A DNA stretch of 64,000 nucleotides from Mycobacterium sp. 1245111.1 (lineage in GTDB: Bacteria > Actinomycetota > Actinomycetes > Mycobacteriales > Mycobacteriaceae): NCBI RefSeq assembly GCF_001673405.1, contig NZ_LZLV01000152.1:29168-93167 (forward strand). Direction: 5' to 3'. Made by a program: the position numbers and the translations under genes. The notes below the pieces were generated by a model, which saw nothing but the letters and a program-made list of their open reading frames with translations, was not told where the DNA came from and did not search any database. Below, in pieces: positions 54,089-62,961 of the stretch. The stretch's first letter is position 1. The number at the start of each line of letters is the position of its first letter.

Positions 54089-54943
54089 GTGAGTATCGAG
54101 CCGCCGCCGGAGCATGTGATGTCGGCGTTCGGTTTGACTGGTGTTCGGCCGATACCGCTGGGGGCCGCCTGGGAGGGCGGCTGGCGATGTGGCGAAGTGG
54201 TGCTGTCGATGGTCGCGGAGAACGCGCGGGCAGCGTGGTCGGCGCGGGTGCGCGAGACGCTGTTCGTCGACGGGGTGCGGCTGGCCCGGCCGGTTCGCTC
54301 GACGGACGGACGCTACGTGGTCTCGGGCTGGCGAGCGGACACCTTCGTGGCCGGCCAACCCGAGCCGCGGCATGACGAGGTGGTGTCGGCCGCGGTGCGA
54401 CTGCACGAGGCCACCGGCAAGCTCGAACGGCCCCGCTTTCTGACGCAGGGGCCGACTGCCCCGTGGGCCGACGTGGACGTGTTCATCGCCGCCGACCGGG
54501 CGGCGTGGGAGGAACGCCCGCTGCAGTCGGTGCCGGCGTCGGCGCGCGCGGCGGCCCCGACCGCCGACGGGCAGCGCTCGGTCGAGCTGATCAATCAGCT
54601 TGCCGGCCTGCGTCGTCCGACCAAGAGCCCCAATCAACTCGTCGACGGCGACCTGTACGGCACGGTGCTGTTCGCCGGTGCCGCGCCCCCGGGAATCACC
54701 GACATCACGCCATATTGGCGGCCGGCGTCGTGGGCGGCGGGCGTTGTGGTGGTCGACGCGTTGTCTTGGGGCGAGGCTGACGAGGGTCTGATCGACCGTT
54801 GGAACGCACTGCCGGAATGGCCGCAGATGTTGTTGCGCGCGTTGATGTTCCGGCTCGCAGTGCACGCGTTGCATCCGAGGTCGACGGCGGCCGCCTTCCC
54901 GGGTCTGGCCCGCACGGCCGCGCTGGTGCGGCTGATCCTCTAG
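54089..54943 (+). CDS. TIGR02569-family protein (Rv3205c-like)
   Basis: A 284-residue actinobacterial protein with a kinase/aminoglycoside-phosphotransferase-like outline. VNQLVDGDLYGTVLFAG resembles an HxDxxxxN-type loop in which the His is changed, and DITPYWRPASWAAGVVVVDAL follows. Function is unproven. The start is GTG 54089, 6 nt after TAGGCT. It shares its CTAG stop with the convergent ATL gene. Confidence 0.85.
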   Translation: MSIEPPPEHVMSAFGLTGVRPIPLGAAWEGGWRCGEVVLSMVAENARAAWSARVRETLFVDGVRLARPVRSTDGRYVVSGWRADTFVAGQPEPRHDEVVSAAVRLHEATGKLERPRFLTQGPTAPWADVDVFIAADRAAWEERPLQSVPASARAAAPTADGQRSVELINQLAGLRRPTKSPNQLVDGDLYGTVLFAGAAPPGITDITPYWRPASWAAGVVVVDALSWGEADEGLIDRWNALPEWPQMLLRALMFRLAVHALHPRSTAAAFPGLARTAALVRLIL

Positions 54944-55242
54944 TCGGGGAACTCGTAGCGCAGCTCGTCAAGCGGAATCTTGCCGTCGTTCGCCAGCACC
55001 CCTTCGGCCCGAAGGAGTTCCAGCTGCTTGGTGGTCAGATGCTTGGCGGGGCGGCCCGACGCGGTGATCACCCGATGCCACGGCAGGTCCCGCGAATCGG
55101 TACGCATGATCCAGCCGACGATGCGCGGGCTGGAAAGCTTTGCAACAGCGGCGATGTCGCCATACGTCGACACCCGACCCGCGGGAATCGAGGCGACCAG
55201 CGCACGCACCCGCTCCACCTGGTCTTCCGTAACCGGTGCCAT
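54940..55242 (-). CDS. Alkyltransferase-like (ATL) DNA-damage recognition protein
   Basis: A 100-residue protein related to O6-methylguanine methyltransferases. The active site normally reads PCHR with an acceptor Cys; here it is PWHR at residues 54-57, the classic ATL substitution. ATLs bind O6-alkylguanine and pass it to nucleotide excision repair instead of transferring the alkyl group. The arginine finger region (SSPRIVGWIMR) is kept. ATG 55242 is used; lipV ends 2 nt upstream, so the two are one unit. Confidence 0.92.
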   Translation of the reverse strand: MAPVTEDQVERVRALVASIPAGRVSTYGDIAAVAKLSSPRIVGWIMRTDSRDLPWHRVITASGRPAKHLTTKQLELLRAEGVLANDGKIPLDELRYEFPD

Positions 55243-55244
55243 GG

Positions 55245-56024
55245 TCAGGCCATCCGTTCGCGGATGAGCGCGGCCACCTCGGCCGGCTTGGTCTCGGCCA
55301 CCATGTGATCGCACTCGAAAGTCAGGTCGCGAAAGTCTTCGCCCAACCGCTCGCGCAGATCGGCGACGAGGCGGTCGGTGACATACGGTGGCGAGGTCCA
55401 GGCGGCCCGCACCAGAGTCGTTCCAATTCCCTTGGGCGGCAACACGATATCGCGGGCCAACTCACTCCAATAGGCCATCATCGCGGGTAGGCTCAACCGC
55501 CAGGTACAGCGGCCGCCGGGCAGCATCACGAGGTGCTGGTCCAGTTCCGCGTCCACCACGGCCGGGTCCACTCCGCCCCAGGAGCCGTTGGTCTTCGCGG
55601 CGCGGGCCTCGGCGGCATCGGCGTAGTCGGGGGAAGCCAGCATCGCGTCGGCGATCTCGAGCATCCATGCGCCGTCCAGTCCGACGGCCGGGTCGAGCAG
55701 CACCAGGCCCGAGACCCGGTCGGGATGGGCGGCCGCCAGTCGCAGGGCGATCGCGCTTCCGAACGAATGCGCGACGATCACCACCGGGGCGTCGCACTCC
55801 CGCGCGAGCAGGTCATCCAGCGCTGCCACGTTGGCGTCGATGGTCCACGGCGCCTCCCACGACGAGTGACCGTGCCCGATCAGATCCGGTGCGGCAACGG
55901 CGATCTCAGGCAGGTAGCGGGTCGCGAGATGCCCCCAGCGCTGACCGTGTCCGGTGAGCCCGTGCAGCGCCAGCAGTCGCACCGGACCGTGCGGTCCGAA
56001 GCGATGCACATGAAGACGGGTCAC
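55245..56024 (-). CDS. lipV: Alpha/beta hydrolase LipV
   Basis: A 259-residue serine hydrolase resembling Rv3203 (LipV). The nucleophile elbow is VAHSFGSA, with Ser in the GxSxG-like turn reading AHSFG. The oxyanion residues are near ALHGLTGHG and the C-terminal His is in CDHMVAETKP. The frame extends upstream to 56228 but without conservation; GTG 56024 starts the conserved VTRLHVHRFG. It diverges from adnA with 64 bp between starts. Confidence 0.9.
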   Translation of the reverse strand: MTRLHVHRFGPHGPVRLLALHGLTGHGQRWGHLATRYLPEIAVAAPDLIGHGHSSWEAPWTIDANVAALDDLLARECDAPVVIVAHSFGSAIALRLAAAHPDRVSGLVLLDPAVGLDGAWMLEIADAMLASPDYADAAEARAAKTNGSWGGVDPAVVDAELDQHLVMLPGGRCTWRLSLPAMMAYWSELARDIVLPPKGIGTTLVRAAWTSPPYVTDRLVADLRERLGEDFRDLTFECDHMVAETKPAEVAALIRERMA

Positions 56025-56088
56025 ACATCGATCGTGCCAGTACCGCGGTCGGCGCAACTTGTCGGACCCCCGTGATGTCATTCCCGCT

Positions 56089-59000
56089 ATGTCGTACCAC
56101 TGGGGCCCGGAGGCCCGCGCCGTCCTCGATCCCGGACTGCGCGGCACGGTGCGCGTGCTCGGTGGGCCGGGCACCGGCAAGAGTTCACTGCTGGTCGACG
56201 CCGCGGCCACCCGGATCGGGGCTGGCACCGACCCGGAATCGGTTCTGCTGCTGACGGGTTCGGGCCGAATCGGGGCGCAGGCACGCAGCGCGCTGACATC
56301 GCGGTTGCTGAGCGCTCAACAGGGCTCCGGCCGCCCTGCGGTCATCCGCGAACCGTTGGTGCGCAGCGTGCACAGCTACGCCTTCGCCGTGCTGCGGCTG
56401 GCGGCCCAGCGGGCCGGCGGCCCGCCACCCAGGCTTGTCACCAGCGCCGAGCAGGATGCGATCATCGCCGAGCTGCTGGCCGGCGAGATCGCCGACGGCG
56501 CCGATGCGTGGCCGGCCGAATTGCGGGCGGCCCTGGGTACTGCCGGTTTCGCCGCCGAACTACGCGAGCTGCTCACCCGGTGCGCCGAGCGTGGCGTCGA
56601 CCCGCAACAACTGGAACGGGTCGGCCGGCTGTCGGGCCGTCCCGAATGGGCTGCCGCTGGCCGATTCGCGCGCGGCTACGAACAGGTGATGCTGCTGCGC
56701 GCCGCGGTGGGAACGGCGGCCCCGCAGGCCACCACGCCGGCCGTCGGTGCGGCCGAACTTGTCGGTGCCGCCCTCGAGGCGTTCGCCGTCGATGCCGAGC
56801 TGCTGGCCGGCGAGCGGGCGCGGATCGGCGTGCTGCTCGTCGACGACGCCCAGCAACTCGATCCGCAGGCCGCCCTGCTGGTCCGGGTGCTGGCCGCCGG
56901 TGCCGACGTGACGCTGCTGGCCGGCGATCCGGACCAGGCGGTGTTCGGCTTCCGCGGCGCCGAACCCGCGGCGTTGCTGGGCGACGGGACACCGTCGGTC
57001 ACACTTACCACGTCGTATCGCTGCGCCCCGGCCGTGGCGCGGGCGGTCTCGGGCATCGGCGGCCGGCTTGCCGGCGGCGGCGAAATGGCCGGCAGCGGAG
57101 ACGATCCCGGGTCGGTGCTGGTCAAGCTGGCTGGCTCGACCGGCGCGGAGGCGACGATGGTCGCCGACTATCTGCGGCGTGCCCACCTGATAGACGGGGT
57201 GCCGTGGTCGCAAATGGCGGTCGTGGTCAGGTCGGTACCGCGGGCGGCCGGGTTGCCGCACGCGCTGGCACGCGCCGGCGTGCCGGTAGTCCCGCCGGCG
57301 CTGAGCGGGCCGCTGGCGGCGCACCCCGCGGCGCAGGCGCTGCTGACCGTGCTCGCCGCGACCGCCGACGGCCTGGACGGCGAGCAGGCGGTGGCGCTGC
57401 TGACCGGGCCGATCGGTCGCGTCGACCCAGTCTCGCTGCGTCAACTGCGACGCACCTTGCGGAATGCTGACATCGACTGTCCGGCAAGGGAATTCGGCGA
57501 CCTGCTGGTCGACGCGCTCGGCGCCGGCCCGGCCGTCCGACTGCCGGCGGCGCAGGCCCGGTCGCTGCAGCGGGTGCGCAAGGTGCTGGATGCGGCTGCC
57601 GAGTCGCATCGACGCGAGGAGGACCCGCGCTACACCCTGTGGGCGGCATGGCAGCGTTCCGGTTTGCAGCGTCGTTGGTTGACGGCGTGCGAGCGGGGTG
57701 GGCCCGCCGGTGTTCAGGCCGGCCGCGACCTCGACGCCGTGACGGCATTGTTCGACGCGTGCGAGCAGTACCTGTCGCGGACCGCGGGCGCGTCGCTGCG
57801 TGGGCTGATCGATCACCTGACCACCGAGCAACTGCGGGCCGCCGCCCCCGAATCCGCGGACGGCCAGGTCGCGGTGCTCAGCGCGCACGCGGCGCTCGGT
57901 CACGAGTGGGATCTGGTCGTCATCGCCGGTCTGCAGGAAGGGTTGTGGCCCAACACGATTCCGCGTGGCGGTGTGCTCGGCACGCAGCGGCTGCTCGACG
58001 TGCTCGACGGCGTCGCGGAGAACGCGTCGATGCGGGCGCCGTTGTTGGCCGAGGAACGGCGTCTGTTGGTCGCCGCGATGGGTCGCGCGCGCACCCGGCT
58101 GTTGGTCACCGCGGTCGACGGAGAAGCCGGCGGCGGTGACGAGGCGAGCATGCCGTCGCCGTTCTTCGCCGAAATCGCGCAGTGGTCCACCGGAAACGCC
58201 GACGCGGCGGTTGCGCCGGTCTTTGCCCCGCGGGCGCTGTCCGCCAATGCGGTCGTCGGCCGGTTACGCAGCGTGGTGTGCGCGCCGGCGGCGGCGGTGA
58301 GCGACGCGATGCGCGCCTGTGCCGCAGAGCAATTGGCTCGCCTGGCCGCGGCGGGTGTCCCGGGCGCCGACCCGGCCGGCTGGTACGGCATGTCGCCGGT
58401 CAGCACCACAGAGCCGATGTGGAGTGGCGACGACCATGTCGTGACGCTGACGCCGTCAAGCCTGCAGACGCTGACCGACTGCCCGCTGCGCTGGATGGCC
58501 GAACGGCACGGCGGGACCGATCCGCGCGACCTCGGCTCGACGGTCGGTTCGGTGCTGCATGCGCTGATCGCCGAGCCGGGCAGCAGTGAGACCGAGTTGC
58601 TCGCTGCGCTGGAGCGGGCCTGGCGGCATCTGCCGTTCGAATCACGTTGGTACGCAGACAACGAGCTCGCCCGGCACCGGGCCATGGTCGAGACGTTTCT
58701 GGCGTGGCGGGCGCAGACCCGGGGTGAGCTGACCGAGGTCGGCGTCGAAGTCGAGGTCGACGGCGTGCTGGATGACAACGTCCGGCTGCGTGGGCGAGTC
58801 GACCGTATCGAGCGCGACGCGGCCGGTCGGTTGGTGATCGTCGACGTCAAGACCGGCAAGACGCCGGTCAGCAAGGACGACGCGCAGTGGCACGCTCAGC
58901 TGGCCGCCTACCAGCTCGCGGTGGCCGAGGGTCTGGTCGACCATGGTGACGACCCTGGCGGCGGCCGGCTGGTCTATCTCGGCAAGGCGGGGTCGAACGG

Positions 59001-59190
59001 CGCCACGGAACGTGAACAGGACCCGTTGACCCCCGAAGCGCGCGACCAGTGGCGGATGAAGATCCGCGACGCGGCCGGCGCCACCGCGGGCCCGCAGTTC
59101 ATCGCCCGGGTCAACGACGGTTGCGCACACTGTCCGCTGCGGCCGAGCTGTCCGGCCCACACCGGTGTCGACGGAATGGGACCCGCATGA
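56089..59190 (+). CDS. adnA: AdnA subunit of the AdnAB helicase-nuclease
   Basis: A 1033-residue UvrD-like motor with a C-terminal RecB-type nuclease. AdnAB resects double-strand breaks in mycobacteria, replacing RecBCD in recombination. Walker A is GGPGTGKSSLL near residue 25. The nuclease core is VDVKTGKTPVS with QLAAYQLAV. A first Cys lies in LTDCPLRWM and three more in CAHCPLRPSC, which form the Fe-S cluster site. ATG 56089 is preferred over TTG 56059. Its TGA overlaps the adnB ATG by 4 nt. Confidence 0.96.
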   Translation: MSYHWGPEARAVLDPGLRGTVRVLGGPGTGKSSLLVDAAATRIGAGTDPESVLLLTGSGRIGAQARSALTSRLLSAQQGSGRPAVIREPLVRSVHSYAFAVLRLAAQRAGGPPPRLVTSAEQDAIIAELLAGEIADGADAWPAELRAALGTAGFAAELRELLTRCAERGVDPQQLERVGRLSGRPEWAAAGRFARGYEQVMLLRAAVGTAAPQATTPAVGAAELVGAALEAFAVDAELLAGERARIGVLLVDDAQQLDPQAALLVRVLAAGADVTLLAGDPDQAVFGFRGAEPAALLGDGTPSVTLTTSYRCAPAVARAVSGIGGRLAGGGEMAGSGDDPGSVLVKLAGSTGAEATMVADYLRRAHLIDGVPWSQMAVVVRSVPRAAGLPHALARAGVPVVPPALSGPLAAHPAAQALLTVLAATADGLDGEQAVALLTGPIGRVDPVSLRQLRRTLRNADIDCPAREFGDLLVDALGAGPAVRLPAAQARSLQRVRKVLDAAAESHRREEDPRYTLWAAWQRSGLQRRWLTACERGGPAGVQAGRDLDAVTALFDACEQYLSRTAGASLRGLIDHLTTEQLRAAAPESADGQVAVLSAHAALGHEWDLVVIAGLQEGLWPNTIPRGGVLGTQRLLDVLDGVAENASMRAPLLAEERRLLVAAMGRARTRLLVTAVDGEAGGGDEASMPSPFFAEIAQWSTGNADAAVAPVFAPRALSANAVVGRLRSVVCAPAAAVSDAMRACAAEQLARLAAAGVPGADPAGWYGMSPVSTTEPMWSGDDHVVTLTPSSLQTLTDCPLRWMAERHGGTDPRDLGSTVGSVLHALIAEPGSSETELLAALERAWRHLPFESRWYADNELARHRAMVETFLAWRAQTRGELTEVGVEVEVDGVLDDNVRLRGRVDRIERDAAGRLVIVDVKTGKTPVSKDDAQWHAQLAAYQLAVAEGLVDHGDDPGGGRLVYLGKAGSNGATEREQDPLTPEARDQWRMKIRDAAGATAGPQFIARVNDGCAHCPLRPSCPAHTGVDGMGPA

Positions 59191-62100
59191 CCGTGATGGG
59201 TCCGGCACGCTACAGCCCGGCCGAATTGGCCAGCGCACTAGGACTTTTCGAGCCGACAGACGAGCAGGCAGCGGTGATCGCGGCTCCGCCGGGACCGCTG
59301 GTGGTCATCGCGGGGGCCGGCGCCGGCAAGACCGAGACGATGGCGGCGCGGGTGGTCTGGCTGGTCGCCAACGGCTACGCCGACCCTGGGCAGGTGCTGG
59401 GCCTGACGTTCACCCGCAAGGCGGCCGGCCAGCTGTTGCGGCGGGTCCGCTCGCGGCTGGCCCGGCTCAGCGGCGCCGGGTTGATCCCCGCCCAACCCGG
59501 CGACGCTCCCGCCGGGACGCCGGTTGTCAGCACCTATCACGCCTTCGCCGGCCAACTGCTGGGCGAATACGGTCTGCTCTCGACCCCGGCATACGCGCAG
59601 CCGGTCGAACCCGACACCCGGCTGCTCAGCGAGACCGAGCTCTGGCAGCTGGCTTTCGACGTCGTCAACACTTACCCCGGAGAATTGAACACGGACAAAA
59701 ATCCGGCCGCGGTCACCGCGATGGTGTTGCGGCTGTCGGGTCAGCTCGCCGAGCATCTGGTCGACACCGACCAGGTCCGCGACACCCATCTCGAGCTCGA
59801 ACGGCTGGTGCACACCCTGCCCGCTGGGCGCTATCAGCGCGACCGCGGTCCCAGCCAGTGGCTGCTGCGTATGTTGGCCACGCAGTCCGAACGCGCCGAG
59901 CTGGTGCCCCTGATCGACGCCCTGCACCGACGGATGCGGGCGGAGAAGGTCATCGACTTCGGCGGCCAAATGGCTTGTGCCGCAAGGCTGGCGCTGGCTG
60001 TTCCGCAGGTTGGGGAGCAGCTACGCGGCCGCTACCGGGTGGTCCTGCTCGACGAATACCAGGACACCGGTTACGCGCAACGCCTGCTGCTGTCGTCGCT
60101 GTTCGGCGGCGGCGTCGACGAGCAGCTCGCGTTGACCGCCGTCGGGGATCCGATCCAATCCATCTACGGCTGGCGCGGCGCCTCGGCCACCAACCTGCCG
60201 CGTTTCACCACCGACTTCCCGATGGCCGACGGCAGCCCGGCGGCGGTGCTCGAGCTGAGTACCAGTTGGCGTAACCCGCCGACCACCCTGCACGTCGCCA
60301 ACGCCGTGTCCGCCGAGGCGCGCCAACGCTCGGTGGCGGTGCATGCGCTGCGCTCACGCCCCGACGCGGTGCCCGGCACCGTGCGTTGTGCGCTGTTGCC
60401 CGACGTAGCGGCCGAACGCGAATGGCTCGCGGACCATCTGCAGCGGTGCTACCAGCGGGCGGTCGCCGACCGTGTCGCGCCGCCGACCGCCGCAGTCCTG
60501 GTGCGCCGCAACGCCGATGCCGCGCCGATCGCCGCCGCGCTGCGCGCCCGCGGTATCCCCGTGGAGGTGGTGGGGCTGGCCGGCCTGCTTGCGGTCCCCG
60601 AGGTGGCCGACGTCTTAGCCATGCTGCGCCTGGTCGCCGACCCTACCGCCGGTGCCGCTGCGATGCGGGTGCTGACCGGTCCGCGGTGGCGGCTCGGAGC
60701 CCGCGACGTCGCGGCGCTGTGGCGACGGGCCGTCGCGCTCGACGGCGCGCAGGCGTCGCGGTCCGACCACACGGCGGAGCGGATCGCCGAGGCGGCCGGT
60801 CCGCAGACCGATACCGCGGGCCTGGCCGACGCGCTCGCCGATCCCGGCCCGGCCCAAGGCTATTCGGCCGAAGGCTATCGGCGCATCGTCGAGCTCGCCG
60901 ACGAATTGAGCATGCTGCGCGGCCACCTGTTTCACCCGCTGCCCGACCTGGTCGCCGAGGTCCGCCGCCTGCTCGGCGTCGACTGCGAGGTGCGGGCGGC
61001 ATCGCCCGGCAACGGGTGGGCCGGCACTGAACAGCTGGACGCGTTCGCCGACGTGGTCAACGGCTACGCCGAGCGGACCTCCGCCTCGGGTGGTTCGCTG
61101 GCCTCGGTCGTCGGGCTGCTGGCCTACCTGGACGCGGCCGCGGTCGTGGAGAACGGTCTGGCCCCGGCCCAGGTGGTGGTCGCGCAGAACCGGGTGCAGG
61201 TGTTGACCGTCCACGCCGCAAAGGGTTTGGAATGGCAGGTGGTCGCGGTGCCGCACCTGTCGGGCGGGCTGTTCCCGTCCACCGCACAGGCCCGCACCTG
61301 GCTCACCGACGCCGCCGACCTTCCGCCGCTGTTGCGCGGTGACCGTTCCACCAAAGGCTCACCCGGAGTACCTGTCCTGGACACTTCCGACGTGACCGAT
61401 CGAAAGCAGTTGTCGGACAAAATCTCTGCCCACCGGGCTCAGCTGGAACAGCGTCGCATCGACGAGGAACGCCGGCTGCTCTACGTCGCCATCACCCGAT
61501 CCGAGGACACGCTGCTGCTGTCCGGCCATCACTGGGCGGCCACCGGTATCAAACCGCGCGGGCCATCGGATTTCCTCTGCGAGCTCAAAGACATCATCGA
61601 CCAGTCAGCCGAGGCCGGGCAGCCGTGCGGCGTGGTCGAGCAGTGGGCGCCCGCTCCGGCCGGCGGTGAGCGAAACCCGCTGCGCGACACCGTGCACGAG
61701 GCGAACTGGCCGGTCGACCCGCTCGGTGGCCGGCGCGCCGACGTCCAGCGCGGCGCAGAGCTGGTCGCCGCCGCAATGGCGGCGGGCTCAGCCGACGCGA
61801 CGCACGACACCGAAGGCTGGACCGCCGACGTCGATGCGCTGCTGCAAGAGCGTGCCCAGACCGCACAACCGCCCGCTTACCCGCTGCCCAGCGGACTATC
61901 CGTCAGCAGCCTGGTCGACCTGGCCCGCGACCCCGAGCAGGCGGCCCAGCGGCTCGCCCGTCGACTGCCGGCGCGGCCGGAGCCGCATGCCCTGCTGGGC
62001 AACGCCTTTCACGACTGGGTCGAGCGATTCTACGGCGCCGAGCGGTTGTTCGACCTCGCCGATCTGCCCGGTGCCGCCGACACCGACATCGCCCAACGCG

Positions 62101-62474
62101 ACGCCGACGAGCTGGCCGCGTTGCAGGAGGCGTTCCTGGCCTCGCCGTGGGCGGCACGCACGCCGATCGCCGTGGAGGTGCCGTTCGAGATGGCCATCGG
62201 CGGCAAAGTGGTTCGCGGCCGCATCGACGCGGTCTTCGGCGAACCCGACGGCGGCGCGACCGTCGTGGACTGGAAGACCGGCGAACCGCCGCACGGCTCA
62301 GACGCCGCGCGGCACGCCGCCATTCAGCTCGGTGTCTACCGGATCGCGTGGGCCGCGCTCAGCGGTTGTCCGGAGTCGTTGGTGCGCACCGCTTTTCACT
62401 ACGTGCGGACCGGGCGCACCGTCATCCCCGAGCGGCTGCCGAGCCACGACGAGCTGGCTGCGATGCTGAGCTAA
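59187..62474 (+). CDS. adnB: AdnB subunit of the AdnAB helicase-nuclease
   Basis: A 1095-residue protein, exactly the length of M. smegmatis AdnB. Walker A is GAGAGKTETM and the Q-motif lies in FEPTDEQAAVIAAP. VLLDEYQDTGYAQRL is motif II, GDPIQSIYGWRGAS is motif III, and the C-terminal nuclease has VVDWKTGEPPHG. AdnB provides the main translocating motor in the heterodimer. The start is ATG 59187, overlapping adnA. A stem-loop follows the stop. Confidence 0.97.
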   Translation: MTVMGPARYSPAELASALGLFEPTDEQAAVIAAPPGPLVVIAGAGAGKTETMAARVVWLVANGYADPGQVLGLTFTRKAAGQLLRRVRSRLARLSGAGLIPAQPGDAPAGTPVVSTYHAFAGQLLGEYGLLSTPAYAQPVEPDTRLLSETELWQLAFDVVNTYPGELNTDKNPAAVTAMVLRLSGQLAEHLVDTDQVRDTHLELERLVHTLPAGRYQRDRGPSQWLLRMLATQSERAELVPLIDALHRRMRAEKVIDFGGQMACAARLALAVPQVGEQLRGRYRVVLLDEYQDTGYAQRLLLSSLFGGGVDEQLALTAVGDPIQSIYGWRGASATNLPRFTTDFPMADGSPAAVLELSTSWRNPPTTLHVANAVSAEARQRSVAVHALRSRPDAVPGTVRCALLPDVAAEREWLADHLQRCYQRAVADRVAPPTAAVLVRRNADAAPIAAALRARGIPVEVVGLAGLLAVPEVADVLAMLRLVADPTAGAAAMRVLTGPRWRLGARDVAALWRRAVALDGAQASRSDHTAERIAEAAGPQTDTAGLADALADPGPAQGYSAEGYRRIVELADELSMLRGHLFHPLPDLVAEVRRLLGVDCEVRAASPGNGWAGTEQLDAFADVVNGYAERTSASGGSLASVVGLLAYLDAAAVVENGLAPAQVVVAQNRVQVLTVHAAKGLEWQVVAVPHLSGGLFPSTAQARTWLTDAADLPPLLRGDRSTKGSPGVPVLDTSDVTDRKQLSDKISAHRAQLEQRRIDEERRLLYVAITRSEDTLLLSGHHWAATGIKPRGPSDFLCELKDIIDQSAEAGQPCGVVEQWAPAPAGGERNPLRDTVHEANWPVDPLGGRRADVQRGAELVAAAMAAGSADATHDTEGWTADVDALLQERAQTAQPPAYPLPSGLSVSSLVDLARDPEQAAQRLARRLPARPEPHALLGNAFHDWVERFYGAERLFDLADLPGAADTDIAQRDADELAALQEAFLASPWAARTPIAVEVPFEMAIGGKVVRGRIDAVFGEPDGGATVVDWKTGEPPHGSDAARHAAIQLGVYRIAWAALSGCPESLVRTAFHYVRTGRTVIPERLPSHDELAAMLS

Positions 62475-62496
62475 GTCTGATGTAGCGGCTCCTCCT

Positions 62497-62515
62497 CGGC
62501 CCGCATGGCGGGCCG
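62497..62515. terminator. Short hairpin between adnB and the DoxX gene
   Basis: CGGCCCGC at 62497-62504 pairs perfectly with GCGGGCCG at 62508-62515 around an ATG loop. It lies between convergent genes. No U tract is present. Confidence 0.55.
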
Positions 62516-62526
62516 CATCGTCGCCG

Positions 62527-62922
62527 CTAGGAGTTGCGCGCGAGCTTGAGGGCCGCGGTCACCATCGGGATTTGCAGCGGCAGCCGGGCCAGCGCGACGA
62601 TGCGCATCGGCCACGGTTTGTCCCACCACAGCCGGCACATGTTGACGTTGCCGGGAAAGACCGCGACAAACAGTGCGGCAGCCGCCAACGCGGCCGACCG
62701 GCGCAAGCGTGGCACCAGCAGCGCGGCCCCGATGCCGAGCTCGGCGACACCGGAGGCGTAGGTGTAGAAGCGCGGGCTGCCGGGCAGTTCGACCGGGATG
62801 ATGCCGTCGAACGGCTTCGGTGCGACGAAGTGAAGGGTGCCGACACCGAGCAGCAGCGCCGCGATGCGGTAGGCGAGCGTTTGGCCGGCGTCCTGTTGAG
62901 CACTGTGTGTGGTGGCGGTCAT
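62527..62922 (-). CDS. DoxX-family membrane protein
   Basis: A 131-residue integral membrane protein of the DoxX-like family with four hydrophobic segments. The first is RIAALLLGVGTLHFVAPKPF and the second lies around YTYASGVAELGIGAALL. The family-conserved FVAVFPGNVNM and a final LPLQIPMVTAALKL segment follow. ATG 62922 begins MTATTHSAQQDAGQ; the open frame continues upstream through unrelated sequence. Role unknown, often redox- or envelope-related. It diverges from the K+ channel gene. Confidence 0.85.
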   Translation of the reverse strand: MTATTHSAQQDAGQTLAYRIAALLLGVGTLHFVAPKPFDGIIPVELPGSPRFYTYASGVAELGIGAALLVPRLRRSAALAAAALFVAVFPGNVNMCRLWWDKPWPMRIVALARLPLQIPMVTAALKLARNS

Positions 62923-62961
62923 GGTTACATTGTGTCGTGCGTCCGGGCGAGCCGATGAGCT

